A DNA stretch of 64,000 bases from Adiantum capillus-veneris (GCA_014529385.2 CM043942.1:34203969-34267968), one strand, 5' to 3'. Positions 1 to 12,702 are shown, counted from the stretch's first letter. Made by a program: numbers and translations. The notes: a model not told the origin generated them from the letters alone.

Positions 1-21
1 AGACGTGAGGTTCTTGTCTAA

Positions 22-2433
22 CTAAAAATCTAGCTGTACTTCTCTTGACAGACTTTCTTCGGTTTCAGCAACAATGTTGCACTTGATCTTCTCAGGATCT
101 GTGTCTGATATGATTTCTTTTAGTGTGATAGTGTCCTTTAGTTGAACTTTATCTGCATTTTCTTTTCTATGACCACTTGCTTCAATCGATGTTGACTCCA
201 TTGGTTGTATTATTGCACTTTTTTGCAATTGTTGAGCATTGTCTTCTTGCATCTGAGTAACCTTTGACCTTAGAAGATCCATTGTAATTTCTGGTAGAAC
301 CTGTCTCTTTGGAGGAGATTTTGGTGGTGACCTTTGTGTAGCTTTCTTAACTTTAACTTCCATTGACTTTGGCTTTCCTATCACCTATTCTGGAAGCTTG
401 AGGCTTTGCATCATCTTTAGATAGTCTTTGACTTTAGTCGGGCCATCCGTAGAGGTTTGTACAAGATCATGATCTTGCTAATATTCGTTACCATGTGCAT
501 CTTGATATGCATATTTGAGCTTGGTTACATGTAACTGTTTAAACACTATTGAATTTTTTGGCTTTTGACTTTGACTTGTGGATATCAGCTGAAACTTTTG
601 TCTCTGACGATCTTCATATAAGCATTTATCTGTAGATTCTAATGGAATCTGGGTCAATTGGAAACTTCCAACAACCATATGATCTTTCAATGGTTTTTGC
701 TTTGAAGAGGTCTATTGGCTAGAAGCTCTAGGGATCCTAATTGGTGTAGCATTTCTTGGTACATAAGCTGAGCTTGATGGATTTATAGCTCCCCCCTTTC
801 TAGGCTGATCACTATAGCCTGCTTCATTGTAAGAGTTCAAAATTGTTTGGCTCTAATTTAGTCTCACCTTTTGGGACTGTGAAGGTACACTTTGGGTAGC
901 ATTGTTGACATTTGGCATCTGTAAACCTTTTACATAGTTGCCTATGTATCTCCATGAAACATGACAAATTATTCCCCAAGTTAAGCTGTAGATAGCATTA
1001 TCTTTGGCCTGATATTGTCTATCCCATGGGTCTTCTATGATATGAGCTTTTGTGATTTCAGGACCCAAGACATCATAGATGCTAGACTCTCGTCTGTATC
1101 TATGACTATTTTGGTCAAAGTATATGCTCATTTGGTCACAACATCGAAGATTGATTTCCGATGGAGGAGAGTTTGGCTCTAAACAAATTTCTGGGTTTAC
1201 TCTCGTAATATCTTTTAGCTCTAGAGAGGATGGGCTATAATAGATTCTTTCCTCTGAAATGAACCATCCTTTCTGATCTATCACTAGACGCACTTCTATG
1301 AGCTGGTATGTGGGCCGTTCAAACACAGGTTGATCATTTTTGTACAGTTTTCCTTTTTGGTCTACATAGTGTGCATATGAATTATGTGTACCATACAAAG
1401 CTAACATCATTCTGTTTGATGTGTCACTTAGACTCATGAATGATTGCACACTTGTGTTAGTGGATGAAAAATCATTTGCAAAGCTAACAATCTTTTCATC
1501 CTTTGGTGATATCTCGACACCTTTACTAAATTCATGCAGGAATTTGTTGTTCAAAGAATCAATTTTAAGCTTTTCAGGTGCCTGTGCATCTTTATGCTCA
1601 TTTTGAACTTGCAATGTTTTTACTTGTGCTTCTAATAGTAATGCAGAATCATCGGGTTGCAGTAAAAGTGACAAGTTAAATGCACTTACATCGAGATTTG
1701 CATTTCTAATTTTCTTTGTACCTTGCTTAACAGTTGATGTATCCCTGTTGTTTGGATTTCTTGGACAATCTTCAGCAAAATGTCCACCTTTTATTCCACA
1801 ATCTGAGCAATACGCCATGACTGGTGGTATTTCATTTGGTTCTGTCATGTCAAGCTCTAGCTGAGAAGTTTCTGCTTCTATGCTTGCCAAGTTGTCGACA
1901 TCTTCTTTTAGAACACTTGGCATCAAGTTGTAGACTGCTCCATCTTGACCTTTGTATTGTTTTGGCTTGGTTCTTTAATTAGATTGGCTTCTATTGGTTG
2001 ATCTGTTGGATCTTGCGACTTGGGCTCTCGATTATAGATCTGACCATTGTAATCCATGTACAATGACCCTGATTGCATATGCACCAAATAGATGATTTGC
2101 GAACTTGTGTAGATGTCTAGATAAACAATTGGGTCAATTTTTTTGCACTTCTATCTGCACTTCATCTTTAAGCTTGCAATATTTGGCTCCACTGAAGTCT
2201 GTGAACATCTGGGAGTTTTATGAATCTGGCTTTAACCTGATCAATAGGATCTTGGCTCCTGTGCTGCTTTTGCTTCTCATTAAGTATCTATGGCTTTTTG
2301 TATCAGTGTACAAACATTTATCTCCATTGTAGCCATAAAGCTCCAAAATTTGGTCGATTGTAGTTGCACTTGTGCTGCCACTGCTATTAGCTTGCTCTGT
2401 CGTACTTGAACTCTTGGCTCGATTTGAGTCCAT
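22..2433 (-). pseudogene. Decayed reading frame with zinc knuckle and repeated YxDxxGxxY motif (retroelement gag-like)
   Basis: From about 1977 down to 22 one reading frame on the minus strand stays open except for TAG codons at 853, 712, 478 and 385, and it ends at another TAG at 22. Upstream pieces (2433-2218 and about 2130-1960) continue the same kind of protein after frameshifts near the A-run at 2135 and near 1975. A CCHC-like knuckle (C-x2-C-x5-H-x4-C, one residue longer than the usual retroviral spacing) lies near 1770-1815. A degenerate motif of the form hYxDxxGxxY recurs about seven times, for example LYMDYNGQIY, LYTDTKSHRY, IYFDQNSHRY and AYQDAHGNEY. The C-terminal part (384-22) is lysine- and proline-rich, then acidic. 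No enzyme domain is visible. The position downstream of a 5' LTR in the same orientation suggests a gag-like gene whose pol lies off the left edge. I do not recognise the family; it could also be a captured host gene. Confidence 0.5.
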
Positions 2434-3679
2434 GTTGGCTCAATCTACAAAAACTGTCAATTGGCACATTTGGACGTTGCTTAGTAGAATTTTTACTTCT
2501 CGTACTAGCATAATCTGCAATCGCATGTGCGATGTGTCCCTGTTCGTCCGACTAGAAGCTAATTTGTAGCGCAATTACTCGCACTAGCCAATTTCTAGCA
2601 TGCAAAATTATTAAAATTTGATTACCGTTCCACTGCTTTGAGCGGGTCGATTTCTCGCTTCTTCCGGCTTTGTCATGGTTTGCTTGGTGTGCAATACACT
2701 ACTTCCCTGCTTTGATTTTTGCTTTTCTGACGCTTTTTGGCTCATTCTGGTTTTTTCTAGTCGTTTTTTGGCACTTCCGATGACTTTCTTTTTATTTTTC
2801 TAAAACTTTTGTGAAATTTTGAATTTTCTTAATTTTTTGGTATTTTTACGATTTTTTAGAAAAGTTTTGAATTTGAATGATTTTTTAAGGATTGTTTGAA
2901 TTTTTTTTATTTTTCTTACAATTTTGGATTTTTTGTGAGTTTTTAACTTTTTTTAATTTTTTTCTAATTTTTTTAGAATTTTTTGTGAGGTGTTATGAAA
3001 TTTTTTACTATTTTATGATTTATCTGTGAGATTTTTAGGTTTTTAAAGATTTTTTGTGAATTTTTTATTTTTTCTAGAATTTTCTAAGAAGTGTTTAAGT
3101 TTTTATGGGCCTTTTGATTTTATGGTGATTTTTCTGATCAATTTTGAATTTTTAAGAATTTTAAAGGTTTTTGTCTATTTCTATAGGATTTTTAAAACTC
3201 TTTTTTGAAGTTTTTATGATTTTTATGTGATTTTTCATTTTTGGTGATTTTTTTTCTATATTTTCTATTATTATTATTAAATTTTTTTTACTCTTTTTTT
3301 AATAAGTTTTTTTAAATAATTTTCTAACTCTTTTTTTTCTTTTTTTATTGGGTTTTAGAAAATTTTTATTGTTCTTATGATTTTTAATGGTTTTTTGGTG
3401 ATTTTTTGTCTTTTTGGTGGGTGAAATTAAATTAAATATGCCTGCACCTTATCTATCCTTACCTACAAGTTGGCAGCATCGACGTGCGTTGATGGCGCGT
3501 GAAGAGCACCTGTTGTCAGCGCCGTTTGCGACGGGGACGTTGATTGGAGGCCCTGAATGCAGGGCACAGCGCGTGCGACGGTGCGTGTGGGCTGTATGAA
3601 CTAGCAGCTGACGGGTAGGATACGCCAAAAGCAGCGAACGGTGACATGGCAGGGCAGCGTTCACGCGCGCTGGATAGCC

Positions 3680-3681
<2 letters not shown>

Positions 3682-3734
<53 letters not shown>
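3682..3734. repeat. (AG)n microsatellite
   Basis: About 53 bases of uninterrupted AG, followed to about 3860 by a looser AGAG/GGGAGA purine tract. The predicted Ser-Leu repeat peptide on the other strand comes from this simple repeat and is not a gene. Confidence 0.95.
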
Positions 3735-3738
<4 letters not shown>

Positions 3739-5244
3739 TAGGGCCAAGAGAGAGAGCTGGCATCGCTGGAGAATGGAAGGGGTTTAGTGAGAGAAAAAGG
3801 GAGAGATGTAGAGAGAGTGTGAGGAGAGAGAAAGGGAGAGATAGAGAGAGAAAGGGTCAGAAGGGCTAGAAAAATACATTTTTCTTACCGAAGAAAATAA
3901 GGGCAACTTGAAATTCTACCGTTTTTTTTTAAGGTCAAAATTTAAAGCTTTTGCCGGTAATTACACTAATACTTGTGAAAATTTCTCGGTTTCTTCAAGG
4001 AAAGCTCAAAATCTAACCGACATTTTATGATTTCAGCCGGTTAAAATACTCTCGACCCAGGAAGAGAGAATAAGGGAGAGAGAGAGAGTAAGAGAGTGAG
4101 TGGATGGGTTCACGCGGACGGAAAGAAGAGGAAGAGAATTTTGAAGCCGACAAGCAATCGTAAGGATCTAATCGATGAAGATGTTTCCTCCGCCGCAAGG
4201 CATGAGCTTCGAGCTCGAACCGGCTTTCTTTTATTTATTTATTTATTTTCAAATTTCCAAAAAATGCCAAAAATGACTAAAAATGGGCCAAAACTCCAAA
4301 AAATCACCAGAAAATCCAAAAAATTGCCAAAAAAGTCCAAAAAATTCTAGGAATCTTAGAAAATCACCGATATTCACAATCGAACATTTTCAATACGCAA
4401 AAGTACACCGACAATAGCAATTTTAACAAAAACGTGATTTACGACACAAATATCAACCGGCCCTCGGAGATAGCAAAACACTCAAAACTCTACCACCGAG
4501 GGCACAAATGCGAACAAAATGATGCCTAAACACGCACACACAAGATAGCTCATAAAGATCGCAAAATCAAATTTTTATGGAATTATCCAAAAATTAATGA
4601 AAAAATTATCCGAAAAAATACCCAAAAAATTTCTACAAATTCTCCACACATTGGGGAATAGTGCAGCCAAATAAAATTACACAAATCACATCAATTCAAT
4701 TGCCAACAATTTTATCAATAAAATCAAAACTAGGCAATTAAACCGGCAAAATTACCAACAAAAATAGGTCAAAATTTGACACAATTAGAGTGTGTAAATC
4801 ACTCTTTTGAGCACAAAAATGCAGCATTTAGTCATTACACACATTTATTATGCAATCAAAATATGAATCAATCATGCAAATTCAACACTTTTTAGGCGCA
4901 TACACACACTAAAAAATTGGCAGTTTTTACCAATCTTTAGGTGCGCACACAAAAGGGTTAAATTTATCGTATTTGCAATGTGACTTCACAAATCAATAGC
5001 TAAGCATGAGCACAACACAAATCAATCATCACAATTGAAAAATCATAACGCACACATTGAAAAATCGGACATGGGTAAAATAGTGCACACACACCTAAAA
5101 TTAGCATACACACACTCAATTAGAATGCACACACACTTGAAACTGACCATCCAAGCATGCAACCAACTCAATTAGGCACCAATTAGCAACCTACAATCAC
5201 CAATTAGCAATTGAAACTTATCAAATTTGTGCGCCACCAATTCT

Positions 5245-5362
5245 TAAAAATATCGGCATTATGACGGTGTGAAACAAAAAATCGCAAAAATATCGGCATT
5301 ACGACGGTGTGAAACAAAAAAATATCGGCATTACGACGGTGTGAAACAAAAAATCGCAAAAA
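5245..5362. repeat. Short tandem repeat, about three copies
   Basis: The words AAATATCGGCATTACGACGG and TGTGAAACAAAAAA recur three times with slightly different spacing, the first copy having ATGACGG for ACGACGG. This is a local tandem duplication inside the leader of the left element, without coding meaning that I can see. Confidence 0.8.
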
Positions 5363-5757
5363 TTTCAATCCACATTGCATTACATTACATTGCATCAACA
5401 TAGCATAGCATTACATTGCATCATCATGGTGGAATTTCTACACATCTCTAGATAATAGGGAGGTTGAGAATACCACCTTGATTACCTTTCCGTTGAAGAT
5501 CAATTGAATAGTTGAATGCTCCAATCCTTCATAGCACATTAGTAAGTTAGAAAAAATTAGTCAAATTAGCAAGGGGTTAGTGAGAAATTAGAGTGTGTAA
5601 ACACATAATTGGCAAGATATGGCCACACATTAGGGAATTATGAACACATTGCTTCATGCACACACATCCAAAATCCACAAAAACATAAACGCACAAGTGA
5701 AATTAGTGATGGAACACATTCGTTTATGCCACAATTACACTAGCGTAGGCCATCGTC

Positions 5758-5775
5758 CCTGACAGCGGCGCCAAA
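5758..5775 (-). other. Primer-binding site of the left LTR element
   Basis: Read on the minus strand the bases next to the LTR edge are TTTGGCGCCGCTGTCAGG. The TTTGGCGCCG core next to an LTR ending in CA is the primer-site form seen in several plant Ty3/gypsy lineages. The assignment to a particular tRNA is not made here. Confidence 0.6.
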
Positions 5776-6819
5776 TGTTGGGGGTCCCATCGTTGTAATA
5801 GCTCCAATGACCAACAAGATTATCAATCCGGAGGGATGAGCTACTCGGCTAGGGCATGGAAACACTCACATGGTTAGTGAGCTAATCGTGGCAACACAAA
5901 TGGTTAACTCTATGAGGTGAGCTTCTCGGCCTATGGAGGAGCTAAGACGCAATAAAGGGCAATCTCCATATCCACTTCTCCTCACCTCTAATCAACCCAA
6001 ACACACACACTACGATTGCAAAACGCACACACCACTAATCCTCTCATGCAACACACTAATCTCAAGCATACACACATAGATCTATCGAGCACCACACTCC
6101 AATCAAACCTACATGCACACACAAGCAAAAGAGGACAATCACACAAGATTAGAGAGGGATTAACCACTAATTGGTTAAGATCTAGTTAATCCAAGCATCA
6201 TAAGCAATCATATGAAGTAAGAGAGAGACATAGTGAGAGAGAATGAATCATTGATTAGTGCTAATCAAGTATCATGAGCAAGGAGAAGCTCAAGGACTCC
6301 ATATCCACACACCTCAAGATCTCTCAACAAAGAGTGCTCTCAACAAATGAGCTCGAGAACCCTAATTTCTTTTACACACTGCCTTACATACCTAGGGTAA
6401 AAATATGCAATGTCCGAGCATCCAAGGCCTTTAGGGCTCACCACTTACTGAATCTACAACCTAGTCACAATAAGTGACCTATTCTTTACAACTTGGAACT
6501 CCCATTGAGCCCGTAACACATTAAAATATTACAATGGCTTGAAATAATTTGGGAATTTACAATACGTGACCATTTTGGAAAAACATGAAAAATGTGTAAC
6601 TCCAATCTTTACTGCTTCTTTACATTCATCCTTGATGTACATTCGTACGTCTTCGGTCTTTAACAGCTTTTGTCAACTGACATTGACTCATAATCCAATG
6701 AACCTTGAGCTTATGACCTCTCTCTATCTAGGCAACTCTCCCTATCTCTTAGACGTATTACTAAGCCCTATCATACATGCAATTTATGTTCAACTTCGAT
6801 TTATCTAGTATACTCAACA
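5776..6819 (-). mobile_element. Candidate 5' LTR of the left retroelement
   Basis: The segment starts TGTTGGGGG directly beside the GGCGCC primer site and can be closed at ACTCAACA (6812-6819), giving 1044 bp with matching TGTTG/CAACA ends. The edge at 5776 is well supported by the primer site. The far edge at 6819 is only the best TG...CA partner I could find. The partner LTR lies outside the window, so neither its length nor a target duplication can be checked. Small open frames inside it are not conserved proteins. Confidence 0.5.
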
Positions 6820-8824
6820 TTCCCAAAATACCACTAATAATTCTATTTGTCAGAGTCGGATAGGGGACGTGCATGTTGACATACAATCAATGATGACTTT
6901 GGATTTTATAAAAATGAATACTATTTGTGCTATCCGACTTATGTGAATAGTGTAGGCTAAATATGCTCCTTGAGTGTTTGTTAGAGGGTCACCGGCAACG
7001 GACGTCTGTAGCATAGCTATCCGGTACTAACATAATATCAACACTTAGGGAAGTGACTCAGATGGGGCATAGAGACTCTTTGAGGTTGTCAATCTCAAGA
7101 AGTGAACCAAACAAGCAAACATACCAACTCAACAAGAAAATCAATCACTCAATGATGGGAAAATTGCATATGTCCTTTCTCACCACCCTAGGCCATCATG
7201 CCATTTTGGCACTCAAAAGGACTCAAAATTCAACAAAACTTTAGGAGGAGGTCCAAGACACCTAGGGGCTCTATCCTAACAAGTCTGGTCACAATCCAAC
7301 AAGGTACCAAAATCACGATCCATCATGAAAAAGGTCCTAAAAATTGCAACAGTACTATCCAGAAAGGTCGCCCTATGGTCTAAGAACACTCTCGTAGGTC
7401 AAAAATTCAAGAAATAGTGATTTAAGCACTCAAAGATGAAGATTAGGCTCACTAGCACATAGTCCCAAACCTCAAAAAACTAAAAATGCTTACGTTTGAA
7501 TGAAAGAGCAAAGAGACAGGAACACAATACAAGTTTCCAAATAGACAACAGATTACCCAATCATTAGAAAAATTGATTACAAGTTGGAGCTTTGTAGTCG
7601 TTTGAGCGTACATACAGCAGGGCATATGTACCTTTATACCTTTATACCTGGGGCTTTCTAAATGGCCAGTGGCTAGCTTACATGGACTTTTACAAATGTC
7701 ATGATAGAATTACAAATTTGGTCATCGACTTGCTACTCTAGAATTAATTTCTTGTCTGGATATTGCTTGCCCTTATTCTTTTGATCATTGAGAGTTTGCA
7801 TTGCCTACTATGCATGCTTTGTTTCTTTGATTTATAACTAGCGCATGCTACAAGAATGAACAACCATCATCCCTCTTTCCTTTGTTTGAGTGGCTAGAGA
7901 CCCTAGCACACCATTTTTTGGAAGTTACTAGATAAATTGTAGATGGAGAACATAGATTATGGTAGAGTAAAGTCTTGCCAAGGCTAGAGTTGAGGGTTCA
8001 AGTCCCTTTTTTATCTTGTAGAAATGATATGATTTGCACTATAGATTTTTGTACAGAGATATCCTTGATACTAGAAATAGGGCAAGCGAGTTAGGTTTTG
8101 TACTATCTATACTTAGACATGGTTCTGTAAGGTTACATAAGAATAACTTTAGTTTATCACTAGGCTAGGCTTTTAGACTAGGAGATCTCTTCTATTTACC
8201 TAGGCCTTGCATTTACTACGTAGTTTATCACTAGGCTAGGCTTTTAGACTAGGAGATCTCTTCTATTTACCTAGGCCTAGCATTAACGTAGTAAACATTG
8301 CTACGGACACATTGATCTTCATAACTAAACCATTCTAGTCAAAGATTTTGCATATGTCTGGTCTCCTGCAAAGATTAGAAAGCAAAAGACCCGACCTCTA
8401 GCAAAAGAAGGATTATGGATCATTAGTCAACAATTTCTTTGCTAATGGGGTGAAAGCATGTATAGGTGGTCCAAAAAGGGTTGTCTTGGACACTCCTTTT
8501 TAAAGTAGTTTTGGGGAACTTTTGAGCCTACATTTGATTTTTTGGGGAGGAAACTCAATGATGAGTAATGAAGATTGGGGAATTTTTAAAAAAATATGGG
8601 TATGCATTTTTTATTGTCCCCTATAGTTGTTGGACGTGTTGGACATACGAGCACACCCCTGTGTCTCCTTCTCTACGTGGGCACAAAGCATACAGCTTTA
8701 GGGTATTCTTTGTGCATGGTTTTTGCATAGAGTAGAGAGCCTTTCTCTCCTTCTCTGTGCGGTGTTTCTGCATCGCATTCCCTTTCTTTCCTCTACGCAC
8801 GGTTCTTTCCTGTGTGTGCTTAGT

Positions 8825-8830
<6 letters not shown>
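6820..8830. other. No recognisable gene
   Basis: Moderately AT-rich sequence without long reading frames, recognisable protein similarity or LTR edges. It holds only the short tandem duplication listed separately at 8151-8290. An inverted word pair around 6845-6865 and 6940-6955 (GTCGGATAG and CTATCCGAC) could fold into a hairpin, but I cannot assign it. Confidence 0.5.
8151..8290. repeat. 71-bp tandem duplication
   Basis: A 71-base unit beginning AGTTTATCACTAGGCTAGGC occurs twice head to tail (8151-8221 and 8222-8290) with very few differences. It is non-coding and recent. Confidence 0.9.
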
Positions 8831-8872
<42 letters not shown>

Positions 8873-8878
8873 TGTGTG
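8831..8878. repeat. (CT)n(GT)n compound microsatellite
   Basis: About 24 bases of CT followed directly by about 24 bases of GT. Overlapping open frames on both strands (Ser-Leu, Val-Cys, Thr-His peptides) come from this repeat. Confidence 0.95.
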
Positions 8879-9050
8879 GATGGAGCCTTCTCGCCAGTTA
8901 GGTGTGTGTGAGTGTCTATGACATGTTTGGTCTTGTTGATGCCTAGGCTCTTCATGATGTATGTTCATGCGTTGAGCTCTTTTTCCTCAAGTTTTCTTGA
9001 TCCGGCTCTGTGCCCACCAGTACATAGTCGAGTAGAGTTTCCCGAGCAGT

Positions 9051-9727
9051 TCACATGCTGCTTACGGGATTACTGGGCGGCAAAGAAAAGGGACCAGAGA
9101 AAGAGGCAAAGGCAGCAGACTTTCTATGCTGACAAGCGGAAGGATGTCCAACTCGATGAGAAGCAAAAAAGGAAGATTATTCATGCCATGTCAAGGCACT
9201 GGGAAGAGCAGACGCAAGGATTGACAACCAAACTCTAAGGAGAGATTTTTGAACAGTTACTCCAGCAACCAGTATTTTGCAACCTGCAAAACTCGGCACA
9301 TTCTATACAGAGAGCAGTTCTTTCCAACATTTGCAACACCTTGTCAAAAGTCAAGGTCCCGCACTGAACCACAAAAATGCTTTTCAAGAGGGCAACAATG
9401 ATGGAATGCATTAATTCGAGGGACGAAGTAGATGCACGTCCCTTTACGGATAGAGCACTTACAAAGTTGTTGGGCATACACATAAGAAACATCAGTTTTG
9501 CAAATGCACGACTCCATTTAGAGGATGAGAACCGTCCTTTTCTAGTCTTAGCATGTCAACGGCATTCTCATCGTTCTACAAACATCACAAAGGAAATTAA
9601 GGAGGTTGTGTTTGGTTTATGGATTGTAGAGACCCGAGTCTCTTCGAGGAAGAAGGACATATACCGAGGGAGTATCGGCAAAGAAACTGTTCTTATGCAT
9701 CCATTTCATTTGCTGGATCAACCTCAG
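9051..9727 (+). pseudogene. T1, N-terminal exon of a transposase-like protein (paralogue of T2)
   Basis: This frame aligns along its length with the first exon of T2 at 14.3-15.0 kb. It has a basic helical start rich in KR and Q (around 9080-9200), a middle with the shared ICNTLSKVK / VRNTLAIVK motif, and an end with TKEIKEVVFGLW and ETRVSSRKKD matching TDEIKEWVYTFW and ETRVSPNKKD in T2. The exon ends at the same residue as in T2, after the motif LLD-x-x-Q, and a GT donor follows at 9728. Two in-frame stops (TAA at 9236 and TGA at about 9360) break it. The family is a large eukaryotic one of unassigned transposase-like proteins; its N-terminal part is presumably DNA-binding. I call it a relic because the catalytic core seen in T2 is missing downstream. 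Confidence 0.6.
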
Positions 9728-9739
9728 GTATTATCAACC

Positions 9740-10535
9740 ACTTTCAAGTAGTATATTGACCAATGTTTACCATTGTCAAGCTGTCACAACCACAATCAAA
9801 CTGTAAAAAACCACTGTCAAGTAGTATAGTGACCACTGTTCACCACTTTCAAGCTGTTAGAACCACTGTCAAACTATAAAAAACCTTTGAGAACTAAGAA
9901 AACAATCAAAAAGTGGTTGAATCCCCCTTCAAGTACTTTGCAAAGCAGTTAAATTAATGATAGTGATTTAAAGTACCTAAAATACTGCTTTCAACCACCT
10001 AAGTGTGGAAGCTTGTACTTTGAAAAGTGTTGTAATAGTTGTCAGCACTTTAACGTATTTAAAAAACCACTTGCAATCCACCAAGTACTTAGGTGAGCAC
10101 CTATGTAAGCGCTTGGAAGTTTTCAAGCCAGCTAAAGGTGATAGAAAGTGAAAAAAGAACCACTTAATGACCACTTTCAATCTTTTTATGTGGTTCTAAG
10201 TGCTTCAGGTGGTTTGAAACCTGCTAAGTGCTTGGGTGAGAACCTTGAAGATTTCAAACCACTTGAAGATGATTGAAAGTGGTTTGATAACCCTTTTCAA
10301 TCACATTTAGGTGGTTTTAAGTGCTTCAGGTGGTTTGAAATGTGCCAAGTGCTCAAGTGAAAACCTATGTAAGCACTTGGAAGATCTCAAACCACCTGAA
10401 GGTGATTGAAAGTAGTCATCAAACCACTTAAAAGTGGTTTGATAAACTATTTCAATCACCGCTAGGTGGTTTTGAGTGCTTCAAGTAGTTCAAAGCCACT
10501 TTCAAACATGCAAAACCACTTCAAAGTGGTTAATA
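9740..10535. repeat. CACTT/AAGTG palindromic tandem repeat array (intron position of T1)
   Basis: About 800 bases built from CACTT words and their complement AAGTG, such as ACCACTTTCAA, AAGTGGTTTGA and AAGTGCTTCAGGTGGTTTGAA, in units of roughly 60-130 bases with alternating orientation. It starts right after the T1 exon donor, where T2 has an intron. The single-stranded form could fold into many hairpins. Confidence 0.85.
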
Positions 10536-10569
10536 TTCCTCTTGAGAATGCACAATAGGAAAGACTGTT

Positions 10570-11274
10570 GGTCATCCATGAACAAGGTCGATAGGGTCTT
10601 CTGGGAAATCAAGGTGGGGTGATGTGCTGAGAGATATAGAATGGGATTGCAAGAAAATGAGTGGATCATGTTCTATGCATTGTGCGAATGGTTTCTCTTC
10701 AACAGATACGACTGCAATGAGGTGTAGAAATATGTCTTGCTTCTGTCTTGATTGTTTGCATGGTCAATGGAGAAGATGTGAAAACAAAGCTCACATAGAA
10801 GCATGGCAGTACTTGAGGATCATACCAACAGAGGCTAACATAGATGAAGATGTTTCAAGTGATGAGGAGATTGATGCACCTATGTATGCTGGCCATCACA
10901 ATGATTTGAGCGATGCCTTACGAGTTGGAGATAACTTTGCAGTCAACGCTGAGGAGGAAGACTATGATTTTTATATACTGAGGTGTTGGGTGGAGAAGAG
11001 GCTATCCATTGCTACTCAGAAGGATGCGTGGCACAATCAAATAAAGAAGAACTCCTTTTATGTTGAGGGAAACTTTTACAATAAAGTCGAGGGACGCTCC
11101 AATGGATATATATTATTAGATGACAAGCCTCTTGCTTCCATGTACTTGCACCTAGCTCAATGCCTTAAGTTCCCCTTGTATCTTGAGAGAAATGAGCCTA
11201 ATGTCTACACTTTGAGTGATATCATGTATGAGAACACCTACCATAGTATGCCCTCCGATAGCAAGCCGATTTAA
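10570..11274 (+). pseudogene. T1, C-terminal exon (paralogue of the T2 C-terminus)
   Basis: The frame matches the T2 C-terminal part: RVFWEIKVGD then a Cys-rich turn (CFCLDCLHGQWRRC) with W, R, C, K, A, H and EAW shared with T2, GHHNDLSDAL versus GHHDVLSSAL, GDNFAVN versus GDTFVVN, DFYILRCW versus DFYLVKCV, and a final YHSMPS versus CNSMPF. One extra G near 10618 shifts the frame between the VFWEIKVG and GDVLRD segments. The whole core present in T2 between the first exon and this point is absent, so T1 is an internally deleted copy. It keeps TGG (Trp) at 10599-10607, where T2 has a TAG stop. The end is a normal TAA. The function of this C-terminal domain is unknown to me. Confidence 0.6.
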
Positions 11275-11399
11275 AACACATTGACCTCATAAAGTATAAT
11301 TGGGTGCCGCTTTCTTGTATTCATTCCTCAAAAACTTATGTTCCTTATCCAAAAGATGAAGCTTTTCTGACTCTTTTTTATGCTTTCGAGTACAGGTAG

Positions 11400-12295
11400 C
11401 TTACAACTTGCCATCCACTTGCAAGTGCTTTAAACTACCTTCAACCAGATTTTACACAAATTTGAAGTCATTTAAGCCACCCAAAAGTTTTCAAGGCACC
11501 CTTATATACATATTTTTGATATCATTGACCACCTACAAGTGCTCACTAAACCACTATCAAGTGGTTCAAAACCTTTTCCAAACCACTTTCAAATCACTTG
11601 CAAGTGGCGGAGAAGACCTAGAAAGTGACCTAGAAGGCCTTTACAAGTTCTTTAGAACCACTTGGTTGAATATGTAGTGTTGATCTTATAGACCACCTGC
11701 AAGTGCTATCTAAACCACTAGCAAGTGGTTCTGAACCACTATCAAGTGCTATCTTAATCTCTAGCAAGTGCTATCTAAACAACAAGAAAGTTCTATCTTT
11801 ACCACTACCAAGTGGTTCCTAACCACTGGCAAGTGGTTAGGAACCACTTGCAAGTGCTATCTAAACCAATAGCAAGTGGTTTTCAACCACTATCAAGTGC
11901 TATCTTAACCACTAGCAAGTGCTATCTTTACCACTGGCAAGTGGTTTAGAACCACCTGCAAGTGCTATCTAAACCACTAGCAAGTGGTTCTGGACCACTA
12001 GCAAGTGTTATCTTAACCACTGGCAAAAGGCTATCTTAACCACTGGAAGTGGTTCCGAACCACTGGCAAGAGGTTCTTAACCATTGGCAAGTGGTTCAAA
12101 ACCACTGGAAAGAGCTATCTTAACCACTAGCAAAAGGTTCATAACTACTGCAAGTGGTCCAGAAGTCCTTTTCAGGTGGTTCCGCAGAACCACTTTCAAG
12201 TGGTTCTTTACCACTTTCTTGTGGCTACCAGTTTACATAATGCAAGTAGTTGTCAACCACTTGCATGTGGTCCAATCTTCACAAGTGGTATAGAT
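11400..12295. repeat. CACTT/AAGTG palindromic tandem repeat array between T1 and P1
   Basis: Dense from about 11690. The unit of roughly 37 bases contains CTAGCAAGTGGTTCTGAACC followed by ACTATCAAGTGCTATCTTAA. Perfect palindromes such as ACCACTTGCAAGTGGT occur. The vocabulary is the same as in the array at 9740-10535, so both arrays of the T1/P1 unit are related. Open frames across it are products of the repeat. Confidence 0.9.
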
Positions 12296-12702
12296 TGCAC
12301 TCCTGCCACTAGCCGCTCATATTTATCTTATGCAAAAACCCTAAGAAAAACTACTAAAACAATTTAAAATCAACTTATGATAAGACATCTTGCAAGGCAC
12401 ACAACAAAATGGTCGATTGAATAGAAAATCATGTTTGTACATTAGAAATCGATATTGAATTCCGCAATACAATGCCAGTTTTTTTGCCATTTTACCAAAA
12501 GAAGTCCTCATCATGAGTTACACTATCAAACTCATCATGGGTATTTACATAAATGGTCACACATACACAACTCTTAAGATTTTTGTTGAGACCGGAGATC
12601 AGAAGGCGGCCTTTTATAACGTGTTTGTGGAAGTGGTGGAGGAAACACTTTGCCTTTGACGCTTGATAATTTTTCCCTCACAGATTCAGCTTTTCAAAGA
12701 GT

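Larger units (their letters stand above)
2434..5757 (-). other. Long leader of the left retroelement; low-complexity, no gene
   Basis: I see no credible gene in this 3.3 kb stretch. The part 2750-3430 is extremely T-rich on the plus strand, with TTTTTGAATTTTT-like words, and is therefore a purine tract on the minus (element) strand. 3640-4100 is AG-rich. 4200-5700 is A-rich with scattered CACACA words. It lies between the inferred 5' LTR and the zinc-knuckle frame, so it reads as the untranslated leader of that element. Short open frames here are explained by base composition. Confidence 0.4.
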
